Under the pieces are notes generated by a model. The model was not told the origin of the DNA and did not search any database. It saw only the letters and a list, made by a program, of their open reading frames with translations. A program made the position numbers and the translations under genes. A stretch of DNA of 64,000 nucleotides from Phytophthora sp. 'mugwort' (Eukaryota; Oomycota; Peronosporomycetes; Peronosporales; Peronosporaceae): positions 3,596,001 to 3,660,000 of the forward strand of contig JAUCEF010000001.1 in NCBI GenBank assembly GCA_033558025.1, given 5' to 3'. Position 1 is the stretch's first letter, and each line of letters starts with the position of its first letter. Shown here one piece after another: positions 43,171 through 53,891 of this stretch.

Positions 43171-43779
43171 GAAGCCAGGGTGCTGCCACGTTGGATAGCT
43201 TGTCAGAGCGCGGTCATTACTCCGTTTCTTAGCTATTCATAACGGCGTCATGCAAGTAAATAACATCGACGGAATCCGCGCTTTGCAAAAGGCAAAAGGG
43301 TTTTATTTCGTAATTCTCAAGAGATTTAGCGGTATTCAACCAATCTTTTACGGCGCCATCACCTCGATGTATTGATTCATCTCTCAATTATAGAACAGTC
43401 AGAAACGTGCCGAATAGTCTCTATTAGGCGTCTGTTCAGGTGGGGTTTTATCGGCTGTTATTGCGATATGCGCCAAATCACAAGATTTTTATATTCAATC
43501 AGCTGCTACCTCGGTCTAAGACAATGATTTAGCAAATAAAACTGCAGATTAAAAAGTACGATTTATTGGTTAAGAATTTGAGCTGTCAGGGCTTTGTAGC
43601 CATTTTCAACAGTTGATACTGTTGTTGTTAAAGCCGTCGGACAAACGCCACTGGGTCCGACGGACTTACGAACCCGAGGGAGCTTAAAATCATTGCCACC
43701 CCCCCCCCCCACCCCTCGTTAGAAATTATGCATTCCAGCACTTTTTGCAAAGTGAGGAAGCATTTTCTATGGTTTGATA
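43171..43779. other. No recognisable gene; C homopolymer
   Basis: Junction zone between LINE and the third mariner-family remnant. It contains 'gctgctacctcggtctaagacaatga' (43512), which resembles the inner TIR of the 39914 mariner (gctactacctctggtcgg), and a C-run of about 12 at 43699. No gene. Confidence 0.4.
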
Positions 43780-44980
43780 TTTTATGCTATTAAAGCAGTC
43801 TCTACTGTTGCAATCAGCCCGTCGATATGGATCGTAGGCTGCCGATACTGAATGGATTGAATCGCATTAAAAATGCCCAAATCTAGTATGTTACAGTCAG
43901 GCGAACGTGGTGGTTGGTTTGCCATTTTGATGTTCCAGCCTCCTTCTTGCCCTGCTTCACCAACCTCATCATGGTCTTCGTCAACATGCGGGCCGGCGTT
44001 GTCTTGTTGGACTTGAATTCTTGAGGTTTCCCGTCCTGAATACGTCGAATGTCAAATGAGCATAATTCTGTTTTTAATTAAATAAATCAAGTCAAAAGAA
44101 ATGACTAAATACGTACCTGGCCGCTTTTCGCGAATTGCTGGAAAGACCTTCTCCTTGAGCAGCCGAACATACTCTTTTTTTTTGTCATATTGATGTTCTT
44201 CGTGAAGGAGTGCCGGCAGCTCGATTTTTACGTCTTCTTGGCCTTGGTGTATTCAACAATCGGTCAAATCCTGACTTTACCGTCAAAGTGTGTCTCTTTT
44301 GAAAATTGTACCGCGGTCTCGCTACGGCTGTTAGAAACATTACCTTACCGATGTTAGCGTTTGTTGGGAGACGATAGGTAAGGCAACGCTTCATCCCACG
44401 CCTTGTACATATTAAACCACTTTCCATCTATATGCACAACACCATACATTGGATCAAAGCGATACGAAAGCCCGCCTAAAGCAATATTAAATTAAACTTA
44501 TATCAGGCAAATACATTGACTTTAACAATAATATAGCCCCCCCCCCACCACCACCGACAGGTCGCTGCACGTGGGCAGGTCAGCCGCTGGAGCATATGCG
44601 CGTCGGTAAGTTGTGGCTTGACCCTGGAGATTAAGCGCCGCAGCACCTCGGCCTTGAGATGACGCTGCAACACGTCGATCTTGGAATGCCGGTGGTCGCC
44701 TCTAGAGCACGCAGCGACGCGCTGGCCCACCTCCTCGGGGCTCAGCCGGGCCATCCTGGGCGGGTACGACCGACCCGGCTGCACGAGAGCGGTCGCGTCG
44801 TCACGCAGGCCCCAAATGGCCTCGATGGCCGCGCAACTGCGCCCAAACGCCTTCTTGGCATGCGCGACTGTGCCGTAGCAGAGGCGGCCTTCCTTACTGA
44901 GCTTGGGAAGGAAGACCACCACCGCGACGCGCGTTGCCGGCGTGCTGTCCTTGGCGCCAAGTGTCCTCGCCATCTTGTTC
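43780..44980 (-). pseudogene. Third mariner-type transposase (DD39D-like)
   Basis: Minus strand from 44973: VAVVVFLPKLSKEGRLCYGT, SCAAIEAIWGLRDDATALVQ and LISRVKPQLTDAHMLQRL (helix-turn-helix half). A homopolymer/CCA-rich break at 44536 follows. Then MYGVVHIDGKWFNMYKAWDE (first Asp; usual DEKWF reads DGKWF) and GKVMFLTAVARPRYNFQKRH. A GT-AG intron at about 44039-44119 precedes ETSRIQVQQDNAGPHVDEDH (second Asp) and SPDCNILDLGIFNAIQSIQ (third Asp). It interrupts the LINE. TIRs were not found, so its ends are uncertain. Confidence 0.75.
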
Positions 44981-45249
44981 CTTTTGCGTTGCGGGGCCTG
45001 CAGCGATTAGTGGTAGCTGCCAACCGTTTACGGTCGACGAACTCCTAACAATATTAGCCAATAGGATCCTTATAACTATTTTGTATAGTACACAAAAAGC
45101 CAAACTGTCTATAATTTGGTGGGACAGAGAAGTACGCAGGATGCCTTGGTAGCTAAAGAACTTGGTAGCTTGCGGTGAGGCGCGGTCAGAGTTCACTTAT
45201 CATCTGTGAACCGAAGAAAAACTTTGCTCCAGAGCGGCCAAATAAGTTC

Positions 45250-47990
45250 GGTTAGCACTGGGTTCTCGTTGTGGACTCCGGAAGAATCTTAGTACTCCAA
45301 GTCGAGAGAGCAGCGCGCCAGTATTGCGGTACTGAATTCCATCGAGAAGAATGGGCACAATGTGACAGAAATGTATAGGAAGTCAAGTCCGACGCCTTGA
45401 TCTTGAAAGGCTTCGTCAAAGGCCACGGCTTTGATCTGGAAGAAACCATATGGGCGATCAGCCACACTAAATCAATACTGTTGAATCAGTTGCCGGATAA
45501 AACTGACTTGGAGAAGCTCGACAGACATTGCCACAGAAGGAAAGTCTAGATCCCTGCCTGAGACGCAACTGCATGCCGTTTTCTGGGAATTTGGCTGCGA
45601 GCAGCTGGGTCTTTCACGATAGATGACGGGGTATTGTTCACGAAATTCCGCATGAATGGGTTGAATAATTGTAATTCAGCTCTAACCACGGCTTGGGTTT
45701 CGAAGATATGCCACAAGGTGGACGAAATCATGGTCTTCAATATAATCACTCGTCCTTTCAGAGTTCGTGCCCACCAACGCCAAATGATACACAGCTTTTG
45801 CAATCGAACCAAAAGCTGGTTGAGCAGATACTGGGGTGACACTGGACCGACAGCGATTCTCAGGAGCGTGGTAGACTCCCCGTTCTTCAGTACACGAATC
45901 CCGCAGTCACGAAGAAGCGATTGAATTCCACCATCGGAAGCCTGTCAAGGTCGCAGCGGAAAAATGACAGTTTTGTCGATGTTCACCAGTGGCTTGACAG
46001 AATTCTTGAACGCGATCCAGGAAAGCAGGAGCGTGGCGGAGATTGCTAACCATGCCAGAAACACCATCGGCGAAACTGAGGAGGTGGTGCAAGCTATCCC
46101 GAATTCGAATAACAAATCACTGTTGATTGCGCGAAGTTATCACAGTAGCGGCTCAATGAAGAGGACAAATAGTCCCGGAGAAAGAGGATCACCTTGACAA
46201 AGTCCTGCGCCGAGGCTGAAGAACTCAGAACGTGAATTGTAGAAGAGCAGTTGAACCGCTGTAGAAAGTCGATCCCAGTGGCGAAAATTGAGGCTGAAGC
46301 CACAATGGGCGAGTACAATATCTAACGCCTGCCAGTTGACACTGTCAAAAGCCTCGGCGAAGTCAAGGCAAATGGCACCGGCCGGGTATCGCATGTCTTT
46401 CTTGCTACAGTGATCCATCATATTCATGAAGTATCGAAGTGCATGACGAATGTCCCGGCCTGGCACGAAGCCGAATTGATCCACTCCCAGCAGCATCGGT
46501 AATATTTAAGTGAGTCTGTACGCCAAAGCCTTAGGTCCGAATTTGGCGTCTTGATTTAGGATAGACAAAGATCGGTAGTTCTTTGTGTCGGAATGGGAAC
46601 CGTTCTGGAATAGAAGCGACAGGTAGACACGGCGTTGAAACTCGATCATATGGCGCATCCGGAATTGGGCAGCGTAGATTAGTTCCATTACCATTGCAAC
46701 TCAGACGGGAAGAGCTGATAGTATTATGCCGGCAAGCCATCGGGACTCGGCGCTTTCCCACGAGCAGTGTTCTTGGTGGTGTAGTAGAAGTCATTCGCCG
46801 TGAGCGGTGCGTCGAGGGACAAAGTTATGGTTCAAGTCAGTCTCCGGATACTGTGCTGGACAATGGATTGGAGCTTGTCTCGATTGAAGACCCCGAGGCT
46901 CTACATTGAGGTCCTGAGAAAAGGCGCCCCCAGTAGTCATGGTGGGGTGCCTTGATGATGTCTGGGTCTCGCGAAACTCCCGTCGGCGTGTCTACCAAAG
47001 AAATAGTCAGCTCCATGTCAGCTGCCACAGGGTGCCGAAAGAAATGCCTAGACAATGTTTCGGCTGTCGCAACATCCGAGGCAAACTTGGAAATCGAATT
47101 ACGTTCTCGTAGAGCAGTGCTGAAATTCGAGAATTCTTGCTGGGTGACTTCTCGTCTACGTTCATTAATGTCACTGGATCAAGAGTGAAATGCCGTTCCG
47201 AGTATTGAAGAGCATGGAGTAGGTCCCGGAGCTGGGAGGCTGTGACGAGCTTTCGCCTTAGGAACTCTTGGCTCAGGAAAATGCGGCCGCGGCGCTTATG
47301 TTCATCGAGAATATGCCCAGCATTACGACTGGGGTCCATAGCGGACATGAGATGTGCCAGGTTCTGCTGGCGTTTATGTGGACTTCTTTTCGCACCGGAG
47401 CAACAACGGAGGACACTTGAACGGGAATTTGTCGGGTGGAGGGGAGTCGTCGCACAAAGCCGAGAATTTAACTGGGATATGATCACCATTGCCTGACTAA
47501 AAACAAAAATCCATAGACATGGGCACTTGAGCGTACGAGTTTGTCGTAAATGTCAACACTAGCGAGGCAGTAGTCAATGCAGGGTTTCGACATGGGGACT
47601 GTAAATTCCTGCGTGCTCGGCTGCTCTAAGCGCCGGAAATCGATGAGGCCTGAGTGGATCATCCAGTCGAAGAGGTCCGCTCTACCGTTATCGTGGTAGG
47701 TGGAGGACGCCGAGGCTTGGTCTAGTTCTGCGACTATAGTCATATTTAGGTCGCCCAATACAACATAGAGTGCGTCAAAGCCACATGAAAGTGACGAATA
47801 CAAAGCGGGGCGCTTAAGTCGTTGAATCGGACCACACATCACGTGAAAGCAAGGTTGGAGTGACCCGAACATCGCAGATATCACCATATACCGATTGCTC
47901 AGAACAGGCCAGTCTGTGAAAGGTTATATCTTGGAGATTTTAGCGGGTGGCTCCGTTGAAAACGAGAGCCATTCCGTTGCGTTGTTGGTG
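45250..47990 (-). pseudogene. LINE ORF2: endonuclease and reverse transcriptase
   Basis: Endonuclease: ALYVVLGDLNMTIVAELDQA...NGRADLFDWMIHSGLIDFRR (47483-47887). RT: NYRSLSILNQDAKFGPKALA, VDQFGFVPGRDIRHALRYFM, AICLDFAEAFDSVNWQALDI (first catalytic Asp), LCQGDPLSPGLFVLFIEPLL (46496-46140), then LSFADGVSGMVSNLRH at about 46075, where the usual FADD is FADG, so the second Asp pair is destroyed. Thumb: PQYLLNQLLVRLQKLCIIWR (45842-45546). At least six frame breaks. Confidence 0.88.
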
Positions 47991-48337
47991 CAACCGGGTG
48001 CCTTGGTTTGATCAGAAAGCACGGGCTAGAACATCGACGGCTTGAACAAAATAGGCATCATCTGCCAGAGCCTGGGGTTCGAGAGCTTATATCTTGTAAA
48101 GCAACAACTTGGTAACGCGCTAGAAGACCCTGGTAGAATAGGAGGCTTGCCTTATTAAGCCCGTTCACATTAAGTGAAACAGCCTTGAAGGTCCAAGGCT
48201 CTCAAATGAAGGCGAGAAATCAGTTTCTTAGAGGAGGAGGGCTTGAGAGCTTGCACCGTGGAAACCAGGGCTTTTAGGAACGCCGGGACGCTTTCAGACT
48301 CCAATAGACCTGTGGCAAATGTGCTAAAGCCTAATTG

Positions 48338-50207
48338 TCATAGAACGTGTGGTCGGAAAAACGCGGGATCTTGAGGTTGGTGAGAAATAGCGAGTCCCCA
48401 CCAATCAGCACGTGTAGCTTGAAAGGGTCGTGATAGCCCGTAGGCGCCACAATATGAAGCACCATATCCCAGGCAGCCAAGATTCTTACAGTGGAAACGG
48501 AATCCACTGAGCCTTGGGTGCATGATTGAGAATTCGGTGCAGAAGTTCTTAACTGTCGTTGGTGGGCCAAAGCAAGTCATACAGGTTTGCTTCTTAGTGC
48601 TCTTTCCTATTGGGGTACCAGCAAGCAAATCTGCGTACAGTCCTGTTAGCCTCAAGGTCTCCGGAGGCTCCTTCGTATCAATGGTTTTCAGCATAACGCC
48701 AGGGTTAGCTTCGATAGTAGCTAATTTATCCATGAGGGAGTGCAAGTCGATTCTTGTAGGAAGATGTCGATGAAGGCGAAGAGCTCGATGAGAGACATTA
48801 TATCATATGGCATCGTTGCCGGCTTCACTAAGTCCAGAAGGACTTGGGCGTCAGTTTGAACCGGGGTGCTCTTCAGGCAGGCTTCGTCATCTTCAGAATG
48901 GCGGAGCTCGAGGTCGTAGTGCCAGCGGGGGGGGGGGGGGGGGGTCCGAGTCCACGTCGTCATATCATAGAGGACCCTAGTCGTTTGGCGTGGTCAGGCT
49001 TGAAGCTTCAGTGATGCCATTGACCGATCAATGTAATAGGAAACGATGTTCACTTCATAGCTCGGTGTCGGCCCTGGCTAATAGAGCACGGGGGTTGGTG
49101 GCTGCTTTGGCCCATTGAGCCGCGCCATGATTCAAAGAAGGGACAGGTATCTTGTCTAGCAGGAACGTCTTCAACAAGGTACCAGATGAACTTGAATCAG
49201 CGTCGCTCGCATCCCCGTCAATTGCGGGCGGAGTGTCATCAATAGACATGGCGTTATCGGATGTCTCAGAACGATTGTCTGGCATTGAAGCGGCCTGTTT
49301 GGCTTGCCGGATGGACTGCTTCAGAAAATTCAGCAGGAAAATTTTTCTAGAAAGATCTAGTTGAAGAGTGTGGGTTCGAATCAGGCGAGGGCAAATGCTT
49401 CGGCGTTATTCCGAGCCGCTTCCTCAGCTGGGCGCTCGATGATAGAGGGTGGTGTCACACGATTGTAACGGTCACCTTGTGGTTTACGAATCACGCACGT
49501 AGGTTGACTATCTCATCTTCCGGAGAAGGGAATTCGATCTTCGTTAAAGTCGCAGACTCGGAGGGAGTAAAAATTTGAGGAGCGTTGTCATAGCCGAAAT
49601 TGACGGTGCATTCGCGGAATGGAAGCCCGTTGCGTTGCGTACGAACGTTGGGATGAATCCCGTGGACGGAGCCTCCTGGCGTTCAAACCAGTCAAAGATC
49701 ATACGATCCGTAAGAGCCGAACCAGGTTAAAGTAGTACCGTGAGCCGTATCGCGAGAATCTCGCGATCTGGATCTGGGAACCAAAAGCGTTGAGCTTGAC
49801 AGGCTGAGTTTGGTAGCCGTGTCATACGACGCACATGTAAAGCGGATACCAGTGTTGGGGGTAAGCTTGAAGTCCTGGAAAAGTCTGACTTGATGGGCGT
49901 CTTTCCGGTTTGAGGTTGGACGTCCAAGGCAAGCTCAGTCAGTCTGTTACACAGGTGCTCTTCTTACCACCGTGGGACAAGGGATAAACATCCAGTGCAG
50001 TTCACATGGGGCAGTTGGCGTTGTGTCGAGCTTGAGAGCGTTGGACAAAAGGTCGTCGAAATTCTTAGAAGTGAGAGCCTCGCTTGCTTGGAACAACGAG
50101 TCGGCGTGGAGCTGATGGGGGTGCTCGGAGCGTCCTTGAGGTGGACGTAGTTGGGGCATCGTTGCGATCACTAGGCTGTCGGTCGCTACGCGAATGACTG
50201 AATGCAC
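48338..50207 (-). pseudogene. LINE ORF1-like frames
   Basis: Minus frames 50207-49947, 49285-49055 (acidic: DNAMSIDDTPPAIDGDASDA) and 48745-48338. The last contains CMTCFGPPTTVKNFC and FHCKNLGCLGYGASYCG, a Cys/His-rich nucleic-acid-binding look typical of LINE ORF1 products. Between the frames coding is lost. A G-run of about 19 at 48929-48947 lies inside. Confidence 0.5.
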
Positions 50208-50210
50208 GAG

Positions 50211-50572
50211 TGCTCTGGCTGCATTCCCCTTACTAGGCCGAGTTTCGGCTTACACTGAAGGCCCGTTGACAGGTACCTCTAAAGTTCACACTACCCAACG
50301 TTTACACAAAAGGCTTAGAGGCAGTGAAAGATTGCAGCTCTCGAACTCCAGGGGGGCGGGGGGGGGGGGGGGGAGAGATGTCTTCGTACGAGTCTAAGAA
50401 CCGAAAGTCGAGGCGAGCACGCGATTTCTACTTGAGCGGGGTCGAGCAGAGTGTCGGGGCGAGGGACTTGGCGGAGAAGCGGGCGGGCTGCGAACGAGCT
50501 GGGCTGGAATGCGGTCGTAATGCTTGTGACCTTTTTCTGTGCACTTGAGCATCAGAAGGCAAACTGAATTAT
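50211..50572. other. LINE 5' flank, no gene
   Basis: Contains a G-rich homopolymer (about 50350-50373) and a short basic frame 50194-50397; no recognised product. Possibly the LINE 5' untranslated region. Confidence 0.35.
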
Positions 50573-50815
50573 GTAGCCAGTTCTAGGGGAGTTCCGATCA
50601 CTGAACTCTATCATATGGACAGTACAGACGGTAGTGGCTTTCTTGCCACCAATCAGTGCGATGAGGACAAGATGCAGAGAAGGTGGGGCCGACTGAGGAC
50701 GAGCTCACTTTTCAATCTGCCACAGACTGAGTATTAGTCTAGGGAACGGTAGATAGGAAATAAGGATAAATACACCTTGTTGTGAGCTTACCAACAATTG
50801 AGATTTCATTTAAAT
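50573..50815 (+). repeat. Fragment of the copia LTR-leader region
   Basis: Aligns with 31825-32081 (gttctaggggagttccgatc...taggaaataaggataaatac) in the same orientation with scattered substitutions and small deletions. It starts in the LTR end and stops before gag. It marks the right edge of the transposon-rich part. Confidence 0.8.
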
Positions 50816-51156
50816 AACCGCATCCAATGTCGTCGAACGCTTCTTCATTGCTTTGCTTGCCCGGGTGGCACTTGGGCAGAACTGTCACGGTCTGCTACCG
50901 CTTACCCTCGAAACGATACTCTTCCTGTGAGAAAATATTTCGTGTCGGGGTGCGCTCACTGTAGACAGTCTGCGATAAGATGCAGGAGATTAGCGGTAGG
51001 ACGTTAGTGAATGCCATGCTTTTCATAATTAGATAATTTAATTGTGTGATGCTAGGGCAGCCCATTATTTACTGCGCGACGCCACGAGCTTCTGATTAAA
51101 TAAGAATGCCACATCCCGATCTTCGTCCGTTGCAAATATTGCTTTAGAGATTCAAT
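50816..51156. other. No recognisable gene
   Basis: Transition from transposon debris to the gene island. No coding frame, RNA or repeat recognised. Confidence 0.4.
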
Positions 51157-51294
51157 GTCAAATATTTAACTTTAGACTTTTACCATAACGATTGCGAATA
51201 CTTAAAAGTACAACTTCAGCTTCAGCTATAGTCAAATATTTCACATTAAACTCTTACCAGAACAATGGCAGTATAGCTTCAGCTTCAGCAATAG
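51157..51294. repeat. Degenerate tandem duplication downstream of the kinase gene
   Basis: 51157-51230 and 51231-51294 both read tcaaatatttNac...ttaNactcttacca...acttcagcttcagcNatag with a small deletion in the second. It lies just beyond the kinase stop, in its likely 3' untranslated region or terminator. Confidence 0.65.
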
Positions 51295-51314
51295 ATTACT
51301 TTTTCTGGCGTCTA

Positions 51315-53606
51315 TTAATTTGTTGATGGCGGCGGTGTTAATCGTTGTGGTGACCGAGTGTCGTCTGATTTGGAGGTGCAAGCTGGCGAGAGTACGGAAA
51401 TTGCCGTCACGAGCGATTGATGAGGGCTCTGTGTATGAGCTCCTTCAGGCGGTGGAGGGCCTTCTGGACGTCGTCGGATAACCACACCACCATTTGTCGA
51501 AGTGATCGAATGATGACAAGGTGGTTCCAACACGGGAGCCATTCGAGCTGGGGTGGGGTCGTGAACGTTGCGATATGGAGCCACTACTTGCTGAACTTCA
51601 GTGGAATGTCGACGTGTGGCTGACTGTGGGGGGGGCAGCAACTCGCGCCTTGGTGGATGTGCTGGTTGTGCAAGAGGTCGGAGAGCTACCATACCGTTGC
51701 TCACTGTAACTCGGGTATTGTTCGATGGGTTCCTTGCACTGAGCACACCGGAATGGCGATGATCCCGCGGTGCGGTGGGTGCTATGGGTGAAAAGGCTGC
51801 ACCAGGAGCTGCAGACCCATTGGTTATCATCACGAGATTGCGACCACCCCGAACCGAGCTTGGTCGTTGTATTGGTGCAGATCCATCTGCAAGATGGCCA
51901 CTTTGCCGTGGCGACGAAGCATTGGCTGGTGTGACGGTACGTCGAGCATACGGACTCTCTGAATGTTGCTGCTGAGACAGATGGTGATGTTGCTGTGGTG
52001 ATGATCTCCGTCTTGGGTTTTCTTGCACGCCGCGAGGACTTGAGTTCTGACGTCGTGATGTTCCAGGACCCTCATTAGTTTTACCTGACCCAGCTGCAGA
52101 GTCTGAGCTGATGATGCGAGTGTCACTACCACCCGTCCGAACCCCAGACTCTTGCGGTCGATCTTGACGTTTGCTGCCGCTGTTGGAAAGGTTACTCTCA
52201 CGACGAACTGGACGGTCGATCAAAGAACTTGGACTGTTGCTGGACGTGGGTATTGGTATCATGCGATTCCGCATAAGGCGTTGGAGCTTATTGTTAAGAA
52301 GGTAATATGACGCTGTACATCGGTCGAACGATTTCTTCGAGAGAGCCAGTTGCACCTCATTTCTTGGCAATCCGAGCGACTCCAACTGATTTAACACGAG
52401 TTCATGTCGTGCCTTAATCTTGTCACTCTGTGCTCCAGTGCCCACATCGTAGCCAGAGATTTCCGGTGTCTGCACACCAGCGAGCCACGGATGTTGACGG
52501 ATTTTATCCACAGTATAGCGTTTCTCGGGATCCGTCTCCAAAATGCGGCGAATTAAATCCTGGGCATTTGCCGACAAAAACGTCGGCATTTTGTAGTTTG
52601 CGCTCAAAATCTTCTTGTAGAGCAAATTTGTGTTGCTATCCTCGAACGGAAGAAACCCGCAGACCATAGCAAAGAGCACAACGCCCAAACTCCACATATC
52701 AGCAATGGGTCCGTGATACAACCGCCCTTGGATCATCTCAGGAGCAGCGTAGCAAGGCGAACCACAAGCTGTGTGCAAGAGCCGACCACCGTCGTGTATA
52801 TTGCTCAGTCCAAAGTCTACAATTTTTACTAAAAGTGGTGACGGAAGCGGCTGTTGTTGCCGAATATTGTGGTGACGATTGGATTGGAGCAGCAAATTTT
52901 CAGGTTTCAAATCGCGATGAGTAACTTCGTTTAAATGCAAGTACGCGAGTCCGTCAACAATTTGACGGAAGAGAAAAGCTGCTTCGGATTCGCGAATCCG
53001 ATGGTGGGCGACGATATACTCGAACATTTCACCTCCGTCGACGTGCTCCATGATGAGAAAGATGCGATCTGGTGAGTCGATTACCTCGTACAACTGAATG
53101 ACGTTCTGATGCCGATTGCGCTTCAGGATTTTAATCTCACGCGCCACCCGCTCGACGTCTGCAGCCTGCACAATCCGCTTTTTTTCCAAGATTTTCACAG
53201 CCACTTTCTCTCCCGTAAGCAAATGCAATCCTAGTTTCACTTTGCCAAATGTGCCTTTGCCAATGGTCTCGCCCAGCACGTACTCTCCGACAACATCTCC
53301 ATTTTCACCTCCACTTGAATGTGTTGTGGGTTTTAAGCTGCTAGACGCTGGAGTTGTTGATGACGATGCTGTTATTGTTGCGGTCTCTGATGCGACTCGC
53401 TCAGGCGCCCGTTGCTGTTGCTGTTTCTCCTGATCTGCCAAAAACTTTGAGGTCGAGTTGGAACTCGGTGGCATTCTTTCTACCTGCTGCTTGTGTCTAG
53501 GCGAAGACTTCTCCGGAATGTTCGTCTTCCGTCCTGGTGACTCGGGCGCGGGTGGGATGGAGGGGTTCATGACCGCTGTAGTTTCCTTGGTATTGTGCGC
53601 TGTCAT
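51315..53606 (-). CDS. SNF1/AMPK-like (CAMK-family) serine/threonine kinase
   Basis: A single-exon frame of 763 codons from the first in-frame ATG at 53606; the frame is open another 28 codons upstream but only from a GTG. The kinase domain spans about residues 108-375: Gly loop GKGTFGKV (116-123), VAVKIL Lys 138, HRDLKPENLL with Asp 232, DFGLSN (264-269), activation loop LLHTACGSPCYAAPE with the LKB1-type Thr about 279, and GPIADMWSLGVVLFAM. The invariant residues are all present, so it should be active. Residues about 242-260 between the catalytic loop and DFG hold a His/Gln/Pro-rich insert of some 18 residues. A UBA-like helical segment follows (KIKARHELVLNQLESLGLPR), as in AMPK-related kinases. 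The N-terminus and the C-terminal 300 residues are Ser/Pro/Arg-rich and probably disordered. No KA1 domain is obvious, so it may be an AMPK-related kinase rather than the AMPK alpha subunit itself. Its role in energy or stress signalling is inferred from the family. Confidence 0.9.
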   Translation of the reverse strand: MTAHNTKETTAVMNPSIPPAPESPGRKTNIPEKSSPRHKQQVERMPPSSNSTSKFLADQEKQQQQRAPERVASETATITASSSTTPASSSLKPTTHSSGGENGDVVGEYVLGETIGKGTFGKVKLGLHLLTGEKVAVKILEKKRIVQAADVERVAREIKILKRNRHQNVIQLYEVIDSPDRIFLIMEHVDGGEMFEYIVAHHRIRESEAAFLFRQIVDGLAYLHLNEVTHRDLKPENLLLQSNRHHNIRQQQPLPSPLLVKIVDFGLSNIHDGGRLLHTACGSPCYAAPEMIQGRLYHGPIADMWSLGVVLFAMVCGFLPFEDSNTNLLYKKILSANYKMPTFLSANAQDLIRRILETDPEKRYTVDKIRQHPWLAGVQTPEISGYDVGTGAQSDKIKARHELVLNQLESLGLPRNEVQLALSKKSFDRCTASYYLLNNKLQRLMRNRMIPIPTSSNSPSSLIDRPVRRESNLSNSGSKRQDRPQESGVRTGGSDTRIISSDSAAGSGKTNEGPGTSRRQNSSPRGVQENPRRRSSPQQHHHLSQQQHSESPYARRTVTPANASSPRQSGHLADGSAPIQRPSSVRGGRNLVMITNGSAAPGAAFSPIAPTAPRDHRHSGVLSARNPSNNTRVTVSNGMVALRPLAQPAHPPRRELLPPPQSATRRHSTEVQQVVAPYRNVHDPTPARMAPVLEPPCHHSITSTNGGVVIRRRPEGPPPPEGAHTQSPHQSLVTAISVLSPACTSKSDDTRSPQRLTPPPSTN

Positions 53607-53891
53607 CACCTCTGGCGTACCCTCAAAATATAGTAGTGAGCTGAGATTTAATAGTCCGCTTCCATCTGCCGGACGACAATAAATGCGCACGGAGCTCTAA
53701 CAGGGGGGAGGGCGAGACCTGCAAAACTAACCGGAGCCAGCAGACGAAAGGATCACTGCTCTCTACACGCACCGCAGCAAAGCGCACAACACTACAATCG
53801 ACAGGGATAGACAAGCGCCAGCGAAAATAGGACACAACCACCGTCAGGTTAAGCGTTTTCTATTTATAACATCGGCGCTTATCATCACCCT
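53607..53891. other. Kinase 5' region and nucleotidase 3' flank
   Basis: 285 bp between two minus-strand genes. It must hold the kinase promoter and the end of the nucleotidase transcript. No clear initiator was found. Confidence 0.4.

Larger units (their letters stand above)
42010..50210 (-). mobile_element. L1-like LINE, split by a later transposon
   Basis: Minus strand, from right to left: ORF1-like frames (50207-48338), endonuclease (47990-47483), RT (46700-45250), an interruption by a mariner-family transposase (about 43200-45180), and the C-terminal region to about 42010. The order and motifs are those of APE-type LINEs. Both ORFs are heavily broken. No poly-A tail or target duplication was recognised; the 3' end abuts the mariner repeat at 42050. 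Confidence 0.8.

Noticed and set aside
49368..49390. B-box-like gggttcgaatc suggesting a tRNA
   Set aside because: The flanking T-stem does not pair and no anticodon arm can be built upstream.
53607..53690. 28-codon N-terminal extension of the AMPK-like kinase from GTG
   Set aside because: No ATG in the extension; the first ATG at 53606 is the better start in a eukaryote.
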